A stretch of DNA of 64,000 bases from Streptomyces sp. NRRL S-455 (GTDB lineage Bacteria > Actinomycetota > Actinomycetes > Streptomycetales > Streptomycetaceae), in the NCBI RefSeq assembly GCF_000717875.1, contig NZ_JOCT01000030.1, positions 1 to 64,000 on the forward strand, in the 5' to 3' direction. This document shows, in pieces, positions 56,873 to 64,000 of the stretch (position 1 is its first letter; the number at the start of each line of letters is the position of its first letter). A model generated the notes under the pieces. That model did not search any database and was not told the origin of the DNA. It saw only the letters and a list, made by a program, of their open reading frames with translations. A program made the translations under genes and the position numbers.

Positions 56873-58366
56873 ATGAAGACCATCACCCACTGGATCGACG
56901 GCAAGCCCGTCGAGGGCGGCTCCGGTCGCTTCGGCCCCGTCTACAACCCGGCCACCGGCGCCCAGGAGAAGCAGGTCGCGTTCGCGACCGTCGACGAGGT
57001 GGACGCCGCGGTCGCCTCCGCCAAGGCCGCGTTCGAGTCCTGGGGGGTCTCGTCGCTCGCCAAGCGCACGGCGATCCTGTTCAAGTACCGCGAGCTGCTC
57101 GACGCCCACCGCGACGAGATCGCCGAGCTGATCACCGCCGAGCACGGCAAGGTGCACTCGGACGCGCTGGGCGAGGTCGCGCGCGGCATGGAGATCGTGG
57201 AGCTGGCCTGCGGGATCTCCGTCCAGCTCAAGGGCGAGCTGTCCACCCAGGTCTCCACCCGGGTCGACGTCGCCTCGATCCGCCAGCCGCTCGGTGTGGT
57301 CGCGGGCATCACGCCCTTCAACTTCCCGGCGATGGTGCCGATGTGGATGTTCCCGCTGGCCATCGCCTGCGGCAACACCTTCGTGCTCAAGCCCAGCGAG
57401 AAGGACCCGTCGGCGTCCTTCAGGCTGGCGGAGCTGGCCGCCGAGGCGGGTCTGCCTGAGGGCGTCCTGAACATCGTGCAGGGCGACAAGACCGCCGTGG
57501 ACCGGCTCCTGGAGCACCCCGACGTCGAGGCGGTCTCCTTCGTCGGCTCGACGCCGATCGCCAAGTACATCCAGCGAGCGGCCGTCGAGCACGGCAAGCG
57601 GGTGCAGGCCCTGGGCGGCGCCAAGAACCACATGCTGGTGCTGCCCGACGCCGACCTGGACCTCGCCGCCGACCAGGCGATCAACGCGGCGTACGGCTCG
57701 GCGGGTGAGCGCTGCATGGCCGTGTCCGTGGTGGTGGCCGTCGGTGACACGGGCGACGAGCTGGTCGGCAAGATCGCCGAGCGGGCGAAGAACCTCAGGA
57801 TCGGCCCGGGGAACGACCCGGCCTCCGAGATGGGCCCGCTGATCACCCGCGAGCACCGCGACAAGGTGGCGTCGTACGTGTCCTCGGCCGCCGGGCAGGG
57901 CGCCGAGGTGGTGGTCGACGGTACGGGCTTCTCGGTCGAGGGCCACGAGGACGGCTTCTTCCTCGGCGTCTCCCTGCTGGACCGGGTGCCGCTGACGGCG
58001 GACGCGTACCGGGAGGAGATCTTCGGCCCGGTGCTGTGCGTGGTCCGCGCGGAGACGTACGACGAGGCCATCAGGATCGTCAACGACTCCCGCTGGGGCA
58101 ACGGCACGGCGATCTTCACCCGGGACGGCGGTGCCGCCCGCCGCTTCCAGATGGAGGTCAAGGCGGGCATGGTCGGCGTCAACGTCCCGATCCCGGTGCC
58201 CGTCGGCTACCACTCGTTCGGCGGCTGGAAGGACTCGCTCTTCGGCGACCTGCACATCTACGGCAACGACGGCATCGCCTTCTACACCCAGGGCAAGGTC
58301 ATCACCACCCGCTGGCCCGACCCGGCCGACGGCGGCATCAACCTCGGTTTCCCGAGCAACTCCTGA
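56873..58366 (+). CDS. mmsA: CoA-acylating methylmalonate/malonate-semialdehyde dehydrogenase
   Basis: 497 residues from ATG at 56873 with CGAAAGGCCC upstream. Aldehyde dehydrogenase fold: GITPFNFPAMVPMWMFPLA, VSFVGSTPIAKYI, catalytic Cys in GSAGERCMAVSVV, ALGGAKNHMLVLP, and EIFGPVLCVVRAETYDEA. The C-terminus (GDLHIYGNDGIAFYTQGKVITTRW) is typical of MmsA/IolA, which converts malonate semialdehyde to acetyl-CoA. Completes inositol breakdown. Confidence 0.97.
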   Translation: MKTITHWIDGKPVEGGSGRFGPVYNPATGAQEKQVAFATVDEVDAAVASAKAAFESWGVSSLAKRTAILFKYRELLDAHRDEIAELITAEHGKVHSDALGEVARGMEIVELACGISVQLKGELSTQVSTRVDVASIRQPLGVVAGITPFNFPAMVPMWMFPLAIACGNTFVLKPSEKDPSASFRLAELAAEAGLPEGVLNIVQGDKTAVDRLLEHPDVEAVSFVGSTPIAKYIQRAAVEHGKRVQALGGAKNHMLVLPDADLDLAADQAINAAYGSAGERCMAVSVVVAVGDTGDELVGKIAERAKNLRIGPGNDPASEMGPLITREHRDKVASYVSSAAGQGAEVVVDGTGFSVEGHEDGFFLGVSLLDRVPLTADAYREEIFGPVLCVVRAETYDEAIRIVNDSRWGNGTAIFTRDGGAARRFQMEVKAGMVGVNVPIPVPVGYHSFGGWKDSLFGDLHIYGNDGIAFYTQGKVITTRWPDPADGGINLGFPSNS

Positions 58367-58387
58367 CACCCGTAGGGGGGTTCGTCC

Positions 58388-59173
58388 ATGGCGAAGACCG
58401 GTGACCGGGCCGGCACCGCTCCCGCAGCCGCACTCAGCTCGCTGGACTTCACCCTGGACCGGGGCACTCCGGTACCGCTGTACCACCAGCTCGCCCAGCA
58501 GCTGGAGGCGGCGATCGAGCACGGGGTCCTCGCCCCGGGCGACCTCCTGGGCAACGAGGTCGACCTGTCCGTACGCCTCGGCCTGTCCCGCCCCACCGTC
58601 CGCCAGGCCATCCAGTCCCTCGTCGACAAGGGGCTGCTGGTCCGGCGGCGCGGGGTGGGCACGCAGGTGGTGCACAGCCAGGTCAAGCGGCCGCTGGAAC
58701 TGAGCAGCCTCTACGACGACCTGGAGGCGGCCGGGCAGGGACCGACCACCCAGGTGGTACGCAACGAGGTCGTCCCGGCCTCCTGCGACGTGGCGGCCGC
58801 CCTCGGTGTCGCCGAGGGCAGCGAGGTCACCGTCCTGGAACGGCTGCGCCGCACGCACGGCCGGCCGGTCGCCCTGCTGTGCAACTTCCTGCCGGCGTCC
58901 TTGCTGGACCTCGACGACGCCCGCCTGGAGTCGACGGGCCTGTACCGGATGATGCGGTCGGCGGGCATCACCCTGCACAGTGCCCGGCAGAGCGTCGGGG
59001 CCCGCTCGGCCACCGCGGAGGAGGCCGCCCGCCTGGACGAGGAGGAGGGTGCGGCGCTGCTCACCATGCGGCGCACCGCGTACGACGACACCGGGCGCCC
59101 GGTCGAGTACGGAACCCACATCTACCGGGCCTCGCGCTACACCTTCGACTTCCAGTTGCTGGTGAGGCCGTAG
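58388..59173 (+). CDS. GntR/HutC-family transcriptional regulator
   Basis: 261 residues from ATG at 58388. N-terminal winged HTH (PLYHQLAQQLEAAIEHG, EVDLSVRLGLSRPTVRQAIQSLV, KGLLVRRRGVGTQV) and C-terminal UTRA ligand domain (VTVLERLRRTHGRPVALLCNFLP, GVRSATAEEAARLDEEEG-like, YDDTGRPVEYGTHIYRASRYTFDF). Last gene of the iol operon (21 bp after mmsA). Likely the local inositol repressor acting on 51961-52026; an iol metabolite would be the inducer. Confidence 0.9.
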   Translation: MAKTGDRAGTAPAAALSSLDFTLDRGTPVPLYHQLAQQLEAAIEHGVLAPGDLLGNEVDLSVRLGLSRPTVRQAIQSLVDKGLLVRRRGVGTQVVHSQVKRPLELSSLYDDLEAAGQGPTTQVVRNEVVPASCDVAAALGVAEGSEVTVLERLRRTHGRPVALLCNFLPASLLDLDDARLESTGLYRMMRSAGITLHSARQSVGARSATAEEAARLDEEEGAALLTMRRTAYDDTGRPVEYGTHIYRASRYTFDFQLLVRP

Positions 59174-59181
59174 AGGGCCGG

Positions 59182-59997
59182 TCACCTCCTGCGCAGCATC
59201 CGGCTGAACGGCGTCTCCGGACGCTCCAGACGCTCACCGTCCAGGGTGATGTCCACGGCCTCGTTGAAGAAGGCGACGCGCCCCCGGACCGCCGCCACCG
59301 CGGGCAGCGGGTCGGGGTAGGTCCAGAGGATGTTGGGCGGCACGTCGCCTTCGCCACGCCAGGACCAGTACTCGGCCGTCCCCTTGTAGGGGCATCCGGT
59401 GCTGTGGTCGGTGGCCTCGAAGAGGTCGAGGCGGACGTCCGCGCGGGGGAGGTAGTAGCGGGTCGGCAGGGAGGTCTCGAAGAGCAGGACGGGGTCGCGG
59501 GTGTCCGCGACGAGCCGGCCGTCGATCTCGACCTGGACGTGACGGCTGCTCGGCAACGCGTCCACGCGTTTGTGCGGGTCACGGGGGTGGATGAAGATCT
59601 CCTCGTCCTCCTCGTACCAGTGGTCGAGGCCGGTGTCGGTGCGCGGGAACCACTCGAAGGCGATGTGGCCGGCGAGGTCGTCGGCGGGGAACGTCCACGC
59701 CGCGTTCTCCCGCACCTCACCGTCGGCGTCGAGGTCGTAGAAGACGCGGGAGCCGGTGTGCTTGCTCGTGGGCGGGTTCTTCGCCGGGCGGAGCAGGTCG
59801 GTGCGGACGTCCGCGTGCGGGAAGGCGTACTGCGGCACGGGCAGGTGGGGCTCCCAGACGAGCACGGGGTGCCGGCTGTCGACGACGGTGACGTCGCCCT
59901 TGCGGCCGCGCACCCAGCGCTCGCTGGGCTCCCACATGAGGCCTTCGGGCGTGGTCCTGATCGACCGGGCGGCGGGGTGGGCCGGGTGGGTGGTCAT
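59182..59997 (-). CDS. DUF427-domain protein (two domains)
   Basis: 271 residues. Two DUF427 domains in tandem, recognisable by VLVWEPHLPVPQYAFPHADVRTDLL, RVFYDLDAD, then VLLFETSLPTRYYLPRADVRLDLFEATDHSTGCPYKGTAEYWSW. Function of the family is unknown. Convergent with the GntR gene, 8 bp apart. Confidence 0.9.
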   Translation of the reverse strand: MTTHPAHPAARSIRTTPEGLMWEPSERWVRGRKGDVTVVDSRHPVLVWEPHLPVPQYAFPHADVRTDLLRPAKNPPTSKHTGSRVFYDLDADGEVRENAAWTFPADDLAGHIAFEWFPRTDTGLDHWYEEDEEIFIHPRDPHKRVDALPSSRHVQVEIDGRLVADTRDPVLLFETSLPTRYYLPRADVRLDLFEATDHSTGCPYKGTAEYWSWRGEGDVPPNILWTYPDPLPAVAAVRGRVAFFNEAVDITLDGERLERPETPFSRMLRRR

Positions 59998-60191
59998 GGC
60001 CGGTGCTCCTTCCGGAGGTCCGGATGTCCGGTTCCTTCCACGGTCCCACGATCGCGATGCGCGGCGCCGAGTCGTCCCCTGCCCTTACACCCCACCGGCT
60101 TCGACGACCGGTCGCCGCGGCCCGGCACTAAGCTGGACCAGGTGAGACGGCACGCCATGGCGACATGGCACCAGGCCACGAGGCGCTCGTG

Positions 60192-61523
60192 ATGGCGGGA
60201 GAGCGACGAGGGCAGCCGAGGCAGCCGCAGCTCCCCGACCTGCAGGTGCGCCTGCGCACCGAGCTGAGCCGGATCGACGAGCAGGTGCGCGCCCTCGTGG
60301 AAGCCATGGACCGCATGCAGGGACTGCTGGACTCGGTCGTGGCGATCAGCCGGGAGGTGGAGCTGACCGCGGTGCTGCACCGCATCGTCACCACCGCCAT
60401 GGACCTGGTCGGGGCCCGCTACGGCGCGCTGGGCGTGCTCGACGAGTCGGGGGAACGCCTGAAGGAGTTCATCACGGCCGGTCTGTCCGACCATGAGCGC
60501 GCAGACCTGGCCGGAACCGCCCTGCCCAGCGGACGGGGTGTCCTCGGCCACCTGATCAGCCACCCCGAACCCCTGCGGATCGACGACATCCCGGCCCACC
60601 CGTCCTCCGTCGGCTTCCCGCCCGGCCATCCCCACCTGCGTACGCTCCTCGGTGTCGCCATCAGCGTCCGCGGCGAGATCTACGGCGACCTGTACCTCGC
60701 CGAGCGGCGCGACGGGCAGCCCTTCGACATCCACGACGAGAACGTCGTCACGGCACTGGCCAGTGCAGCCGGAATCGCGATCGAGAACGTGCGCCTGTTC
60801 GAACAGGTACGGGTCGGGGCGGAGCAGTTCCAGCGGCTTCTGCTGCCCATGCTGCCCGACCTGCGGCCCTTCACCGCCGCCGCCGTCTACCGCCCGGCCG
60901 CGGAGCCCAGCCAACTCGGAGGGGACTGGTACGACGCGATCCCCCTGCCCGGTGGCATCGTGGCGGTCGTCATCGGTGACGTGGTCGGTCACGATCTGAA
61001 GGCGGCGGCCGCCATGGCCTCCACACGCAACATGCTGCGGGCTCTGCTGTTCGACCGGGGCAGTACGCCCGGTGCGGTCCTCGCCCGGCTCGACCGCACC
61101 CTCCAGGCCATCACCACCAACCCCGTCACCACCACGGCGCTGGCCCGCGTCGAACCGGAGGGAACGGGCTGGCGGCTTCACTGGAGCACCGCGGGCCACG
61201 TTCCGCCCCTGCTGATCACCCCGGACGGCCGGGCGGAATACCTGTCCGCCGAGCCCGGACTGCCGCTCGGAGTCGACCAGGAGCAGCCCCGCCCCGACCA
61301 CTCCCGCGACCTTCCCCTGGGCGCGACCCTGGTCTTCTTCACCGACGGGCTGATCGAACACCCCGCCCGCTCCATCGACGAGAGCCTGGACGAACTCGCC
61401 GGACTCGCCGCCGTCCATGCGACGCTGCCCCTGCAGGAGTTCGTGCGGGCGCTGGCCGATCACCACCCCAGCGACGGCCACGACGACATGGCGGTCCTCG
61501 CCCTGCGCACCCCGCCCGTCTGA
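60192..61523 (+). CDS. GAF-domain PP2C-type (SpoIIE/RsbU-like) protein phosphatase
   Basis: About 443 residues. ATG at 60192 lies 8 bp after GAGG; GTG at 60189 and an upstream ATG at 60165 are alternatives. A short coiled-coil (DLQVRLRTELSRIDEQVRALVEAM) leads to a GAF domain (about 55-205; LHRIVTTAMDLVGARYGALGVLD, GRGVLGHLISHPEPLRIDDI). The phosphatase domain carries LGGDWYDAIPL, VIGDVVGHDLKAA, WSTAGHVPPLLI, VFFTDGLIEHP and GHDDMAVLAL, with metal Asp residues. Such proteins dephosphorylate anti-anti-sigma factors and switch on alternative sigma factors in Streptomyces. Confidence 0.93.
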   Translation: MAGERRGQPRQPQLPDLQVRLRTELSRIDEQVRALVEAMDRMQGLLDSVVAISREVELTAVLHRIVTTAMDLVGARYGALGVLDESGERLKEFITAGLSDHERADLAGTALPSGRGVLGHLISHPEPLRIDDIPAHPSSVGFPPGHPHLRTLLGVAISVRGEIYGDLYLAERRDGQPFDIHDENVVTALASAAGIAIENVRLFEQVRVGAEQFQRLLLPMLPDLRPFTAAAVYRPAAEPSQLGGDWYDAIPLPGGIVAVVIGDVVGHDLKAAAAMASTRNMLRALLFDRGSTPGAVLARLDRTLQAITTNPVTTTALARVEPEGTGWRLHWSTAGHVPPLLITPDGRAEYLSAEPGLPLGVDQEQPRPDHSRDLPLGATLVFFTDGLIEHPARSIDESLDELAGLAAVHATLPLQEFVRALADHHPSDGHDDMAVLALRTPPV

Positions 61524-61583
61524 CGCCCGGCGGCGCCGTGGAGGTTCCGGTGCATCCGGTGGATGATGGTCGAGGGGATGTCG

Positions 61584-62606
61584 ATGCGGAGGTCCCCGAT
61601 GACTGTCCCGCGACATGCCTGGTCCCGGCGCGGCGGCCTGGTCGCCCTGCAGATCTGCGCCGTCGCCGCGCTGTACTACGGCTCGGCCGAGCTCGGACTG
61701 CTCCAGCAGCTGGTGCGCGGCCAGGTCACCCCTCTCTGGCCGCCCAGCGGTATCGCGCTGGCCGGCCTGCTCCTGCTCGGGCCGCGGGTCTGGCCCGGGA
61801 TCGCACTGGGCGCGTTCCTGACCAACGTCTCACTCGGGCCGTCGGTCCCGGCCGTCCTCGCCATCACGGCGGGCAACACGCTCGCGCCTCTCTGCTCGTA
61901 CGCCCTGCTGCGCCGCGCCGGGTTCCACAACGAGCTGGACCGCCTGCGTGACGCCCTCGCACTGATCTTTCTCGGTGCCTTCACCGGCATGCTGGTCAGC
62001 TCCACGACGGGCACCGGGACGCTCGTCCTCACCGGTGTGCTGGACGCCGCCGACTTCTGGCCGACGTGGTCGGTCTGGTGGACCGGCGACGCGATGGGCG
62101 TCCTGACGGTCACACCGCTCCTGCTCCTGCTCCGCTCGGCACGGTGGCCCAGAGGTGTCCCGCCGTACCGGTGGGCGGAGGGGATCCTGCTGCTCGCGGC
62201 CACTGTGTGCGTCGGTTTCCTCGAGACCAGCACCACGCCGCTGCTGTTCATCGGCTTTCCGCTGCTGATCTGGGCGGCCTTCCGCTTCCAGCTCGCCGGA
62301 GCGGTACCGTGCGCCCTCGCCGTGTCGACCTTCGCGATCATCGCGGCCACCCGGAAGACGGGCCCGTTCGCCGGTCACGACCTGTTCACCAACATGATCA
62401 CTCTGCAGGCGTTCAACGCTTCCGCCGCGCTGACCGCCCTGCTGCTCGGGGCGGCGGTCAGCGAACGCGCCCGGACGGCACAGGAGATCGCGCTGGCCGT
62501 CGGACAGCTCGCCACGATGGCCACCAGGATCAGCGGCAGTGACCGCCGCCCGACGTTCCGCGTCGGCGAGGGTGAGCGGGCAGTCGGGGACAGTGCCCGG
62601 CATTGA
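61584..62606 (+). CDS. MASE1-domain membrane protein
   Basis: 340 residues from ATG at 61584, 6 bp after GAGGGG; upstream ATGs at 61563 and 61578 lack this spacing. Seven to eight membrane helices match the MASE1 sensory domain (VTPLWPPSGIALAGLLLLGPRVWPG, FLTNVSLGPSVPAVLAI, WWTGDAMGVLTVTPLLLLL). No GGDEF, kinase or phosphatase domain follows; only about 45 polar residues. It is 60 bp after the phosphatase gene and may act as its membrane sensor partner, by inference. Confidence 0.88.
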   Translation: MRRSPMTVPRHAWSRRGGLVALQICAVAALYYGSAELGLLQQLVRGQVTPLWPPSGIALAGLLLLGPRVWPGIALGAFLTNVSLGPSVPAVLAITAGNTLAPLCSYALLRRAGFHNELDRLRDALALIFLGAFTGMLVSSTTGTGTLVLTGVLDAADFWPTWSVWWTGDAMGVLTVTPLLLLLRSARWPRGVPPYRWAEGILLLAATVCVGFLETSTTPLLFIGFPLLIWAAFRFQLAGAVPCALAVSTFAIIAATRKTGPFAGHDLFTNMITLQAFNASAALTALLLGAAVSERARTAQEIALAVGQLATMATRISGSDRRPTFRVGEGERAVGDSARH

Positions 62607-62635
62607 CGTCGTCGGGGCGAGTGGGGTGCCGGCGA

Positions 62636-62677
62636 ACGCGTTCGGGTGGGTGGCGGCTGCCACCCACCCGAACGCGT
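62636..62677. terminator. Long bidirectional terminator hairpin
   Basis: 19-bp perfect inverted repeat (62636-62654 and 62659-62677, starting ACGCGTTCGGG) with loop GGCT, between the convergent MASE1 and bL37 genes. Confidence 0.9.
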
Positions 62678-62698
62678 CGGCGTGCCCGCAGGACTTCT

Positions 62699-62776
62699 TC
62701 AGGACTGCGGACGGCTGCCGTGGTTCGCGCCGTTCTTGCGGCGGGCCTTCTTCTTGCGACGTCGCTTCGACGACAT
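62699..62776 (-). CDS. Small 50S ribosomal protein bL37
   Basis: 25 codons from ATG at 62776, with AGGAGG four bases upstream. The peptide reads MSSKRRRKKKA, RRKNGANHG, SRPQS: a highly basic protein ending in the conserved GANHG-S/K-RP motif of bL37, known from mycobacterial 50S structures. Annotation pipelines often miss it because of its size. It binds rRNA in the large subunit. The strong Shine-Dalgarno and terminator at 62636-62677 support a real single-gene unit. Confidence 0.9.
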   Translation of the reverse strand: MSSKRRRKKKARRKNGANHGSRPQS

Positions 62777-62941
62777 CGAACCTCCTCTTGCCGGCTTTCA
62801 GGTCGCTGTCCACCGGACTGTCACGTCCGGTGACTACAGAGCCGCTTTCCAGCCGACGCGACGGCAAACACACCCGTCGCGGACGCACATGCGTGGCCTG
62901 TGTCACGGGTGGATGCGGCTCGCGCCCTGTGTGGTGCCGCC

Positions 62942-64000
62942 TCAGTCCGCCCTCACCGGGTGTGTGAGGTTCGCTCCGGTCGCCGGGTCGAACACGTGAG
63001 CCTTGGCCATGTCGACCCGCAGCTCTACCGGTTCTCCCTCGCGGGCACGCGTGGCGGCGTCCAGGCGGGCCACGATCTGCTGGGTGTCCGCGCCGGTGTC
63101 GCGCAGGCCCGAGTCCCTGGCGAGCTCCTCCAGTTCGGTGGTCGTGGCGGGTCCGCCCTCCGCGGTGAAGTAGACGTACGCGTCGGAGCCGAGCGACTCC
63201 AGTACGTCCACGGTGGCGGTGACGACCGGGCCCGTCCGGCCCCGGTCGTGGGACAGGGCCACGTCCTCGAATGCCTCCGGTCGCAGCCCGACGATGACGT
63301 CGCGGGGCGCGTTCTGGCGTTCCAGCGCCTGCCTCGTACGGTCGTCGAGGGTGAGGTCGCCCAGGGACGAGCGCAGGGCACCTCCCTCGAGGGTGGCGTT
63401 CAGGAAGTTCATCGCCGGGGAGCCGATGAAGCCCGCGACGAAGATGTTGCGCGGCAGGTCGTACAGTTCGGCGGGTGTGCCGATCTGCTGGACCAGGCCC
63501 TGTCTCATGACCACGACGCGGTCGCCCAGTGTCATCGCCTCGGTCTGGTCGTGGGTGACGTACACGGTGGTCGTGCCGAGGTTCCGCTGCAGCCGGGAGA
63601 TCTGGGTGCGCATCTGCACCCGGAGTTTGGCGTCCAGGTTGGACAGCGGCTCGTCCATCAGGAACGCCTTGGGATCACGGACGATCGCCCGCCCCATGGC
63701 CACCCGCTGGCGCTGACCGCCCGAGAGGTTGGCGGGCTTGCGGTCCAGGTGCTCGGTGAGGTCGAGGATCGCGGCGGCGCGCGTCACCTTGGCGTCGATG
63801 GTGTCCTTGTCCACCTTGGCCAGGCGCAGCGGGAAGCCCATGTTCTCCCGGACGTTCATGTGCGGGTACAGGGCGTAGCTCTGGAACACCATGGCGACGT
63901 CGCGTTCCTTGGGGGCCAGGTCGTTGACGACCCGGTCCCCGATGCGCAGGGTGCCCTCGGTGATGTCCTCGAGTCCGGCGATCATGTTCAACGTGGTGGA
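62942..64000 (-). CDS. msiK: MsiK-like multiple-sugar ABC importer ATPase (5' end outside window)
   Basis: At least 353 residues; the N-terminal beta-strand and most of Walker A lie beyond the edge (reading starts STTLNMIAGLED). Q-loop MVFQSYALYPHMNVRENM, signature LSGGQRQRVAMGRA, Walker B AFLMDEPLSNLDAKLR, H-loop VTHDQTEAMTLG, then the OB-fold regulatory domain (FIGSPAMNFLNATLEGG, VIVGLRPEAFED). This is a stand-alone ATPase of the UgpC/MsmK/MalK type. In Streptomyces MsiK serves several sugar importers, and no permease is visible next to it. The symbol is a probable assignment. Confidence 0.88.
   Translation of the reverse strand, partial: STTLNMIAGLEDITEGTLRIGDRVVNDLAPKERDVAMVFQSYALYPHMNVRENMGFPLRLAKVDKDTIDAKVTRAAAILDLTEHLDRKPANLSGGQRQRVAMGRAIVRDPKAFLMDEPLSNLDAKLRVQMRTQISRLQRNLGTTTVYVTHDQTEAMTLGDRVVVMRQGLVQQIGTPAELYDLPRNIFVAGFIGSPAMNFLNATLEGGALRSSLGDLTLDDRTRQALERQNAPRDVIVGLRPEAFEDVALSHDRGRTGPVVTATVDVLESLGSDAYVYFTAEGGPATTTELEELARDSGLRDTGADTQQIVARLDAATRAREGEPVELRVDMAKAHVFDPATGANLTHPVRAD

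Overview
The window looks like a chromosomal segment of a Streptomyces or close relative. The DNA is very GC-rich, genes often start with GTG (one with TTG), and the content is typical of the group: a SARP/AfsR-type regulator, an ATP-grasp RiPP locus, a WXG100-type protein, a monomeric isocitrate dehydrogenase, many secreted multidomain enzymes and an MsiK-like sugar ATPase at the right edge. No phage, plasmid or CRISPR locus is visible. The only mobile-element trace is a fragment resembling an IS3 OrfA C-terminus in a pseudogene near 13.3 kb.

Layout, 0-13.5 kb: the end of a secreted ricin-type lectin protein; two secreted sugar-related proteins (ThuA-DUF1080 and a glucose/sorbosone-dehydrogenase-like protein with PKD and CBM6 parts), each ending in the same lectin module joined out of frame at the same base; a LuxR-type regulator; a large secreted subtilase; a dienelactone-hydrolase-like protein without its nucleophile; a membrane metallophosphoesterase; and the threonine aldolase/IS3 pseudogene. 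13.5-18.2 kb holds two specialised loci on the minus strand. The first is a four-gene set with a WXG100-like protein, a large protein with a papain-like C-terminal domain and an overlapping chagasin-like lipoprotein, which reads as a type VII effector/immunity unit. The second is a tgmA-tgmB graspetide (omega-ester RiPP) locus with a small unknown protein upstream.

18.3-38.2 kb: a SARP-NB-ARC-TPR regulator, a CASTOR/POLLUX-like channel, a Tat-exported flavin amine oxidase, a Cys/Ser/Gly-tailed membrane protein, a CitA/DcuS-type two-component system divergent from a TctC binding protein, a lipoprotein, an ABC exporter under a promoter with a near-perfect SoxR box, a flippase-like membrane protein, an MscS channel, monomeric isocitrate dehydrogenase, an N-formylglutamate amidohydrolase and a tRNA-Pro(GGG).

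38.3-59.2 kb is dominated by polyol catabolism. A left cluster contains two LacI regulators, several Gfo/Idh/MocA dehydrogenases, a phytanoyl-CoA-type dioxygenase and an SDR. A right cluster is a divergent myo-inositol regulon: ABC importer, TIM-barrel isomerase/dehydratase and dehydrogenase on the minus strand; iolC, a class I aldolase-like gene, iolB, iolD, mmsA and a GntR regulator on the plus strand. The two arms are separated by a 15-bp perfect inverted repeat whose arms contain the -35 hexamers of both promoters.

59.2-64 kb: a DUF427 protein, a GAF-PP2C phosphatase, a MASE1 membrane sensor, the 25-residue ribosomal protein bL37 gene, and a truncated MsiK-like ATPase. Coordinates of starts were set by ribosome-binding sites and overlaps where these were visible; all functional calls rest on motif recognition by eye, without database searches.
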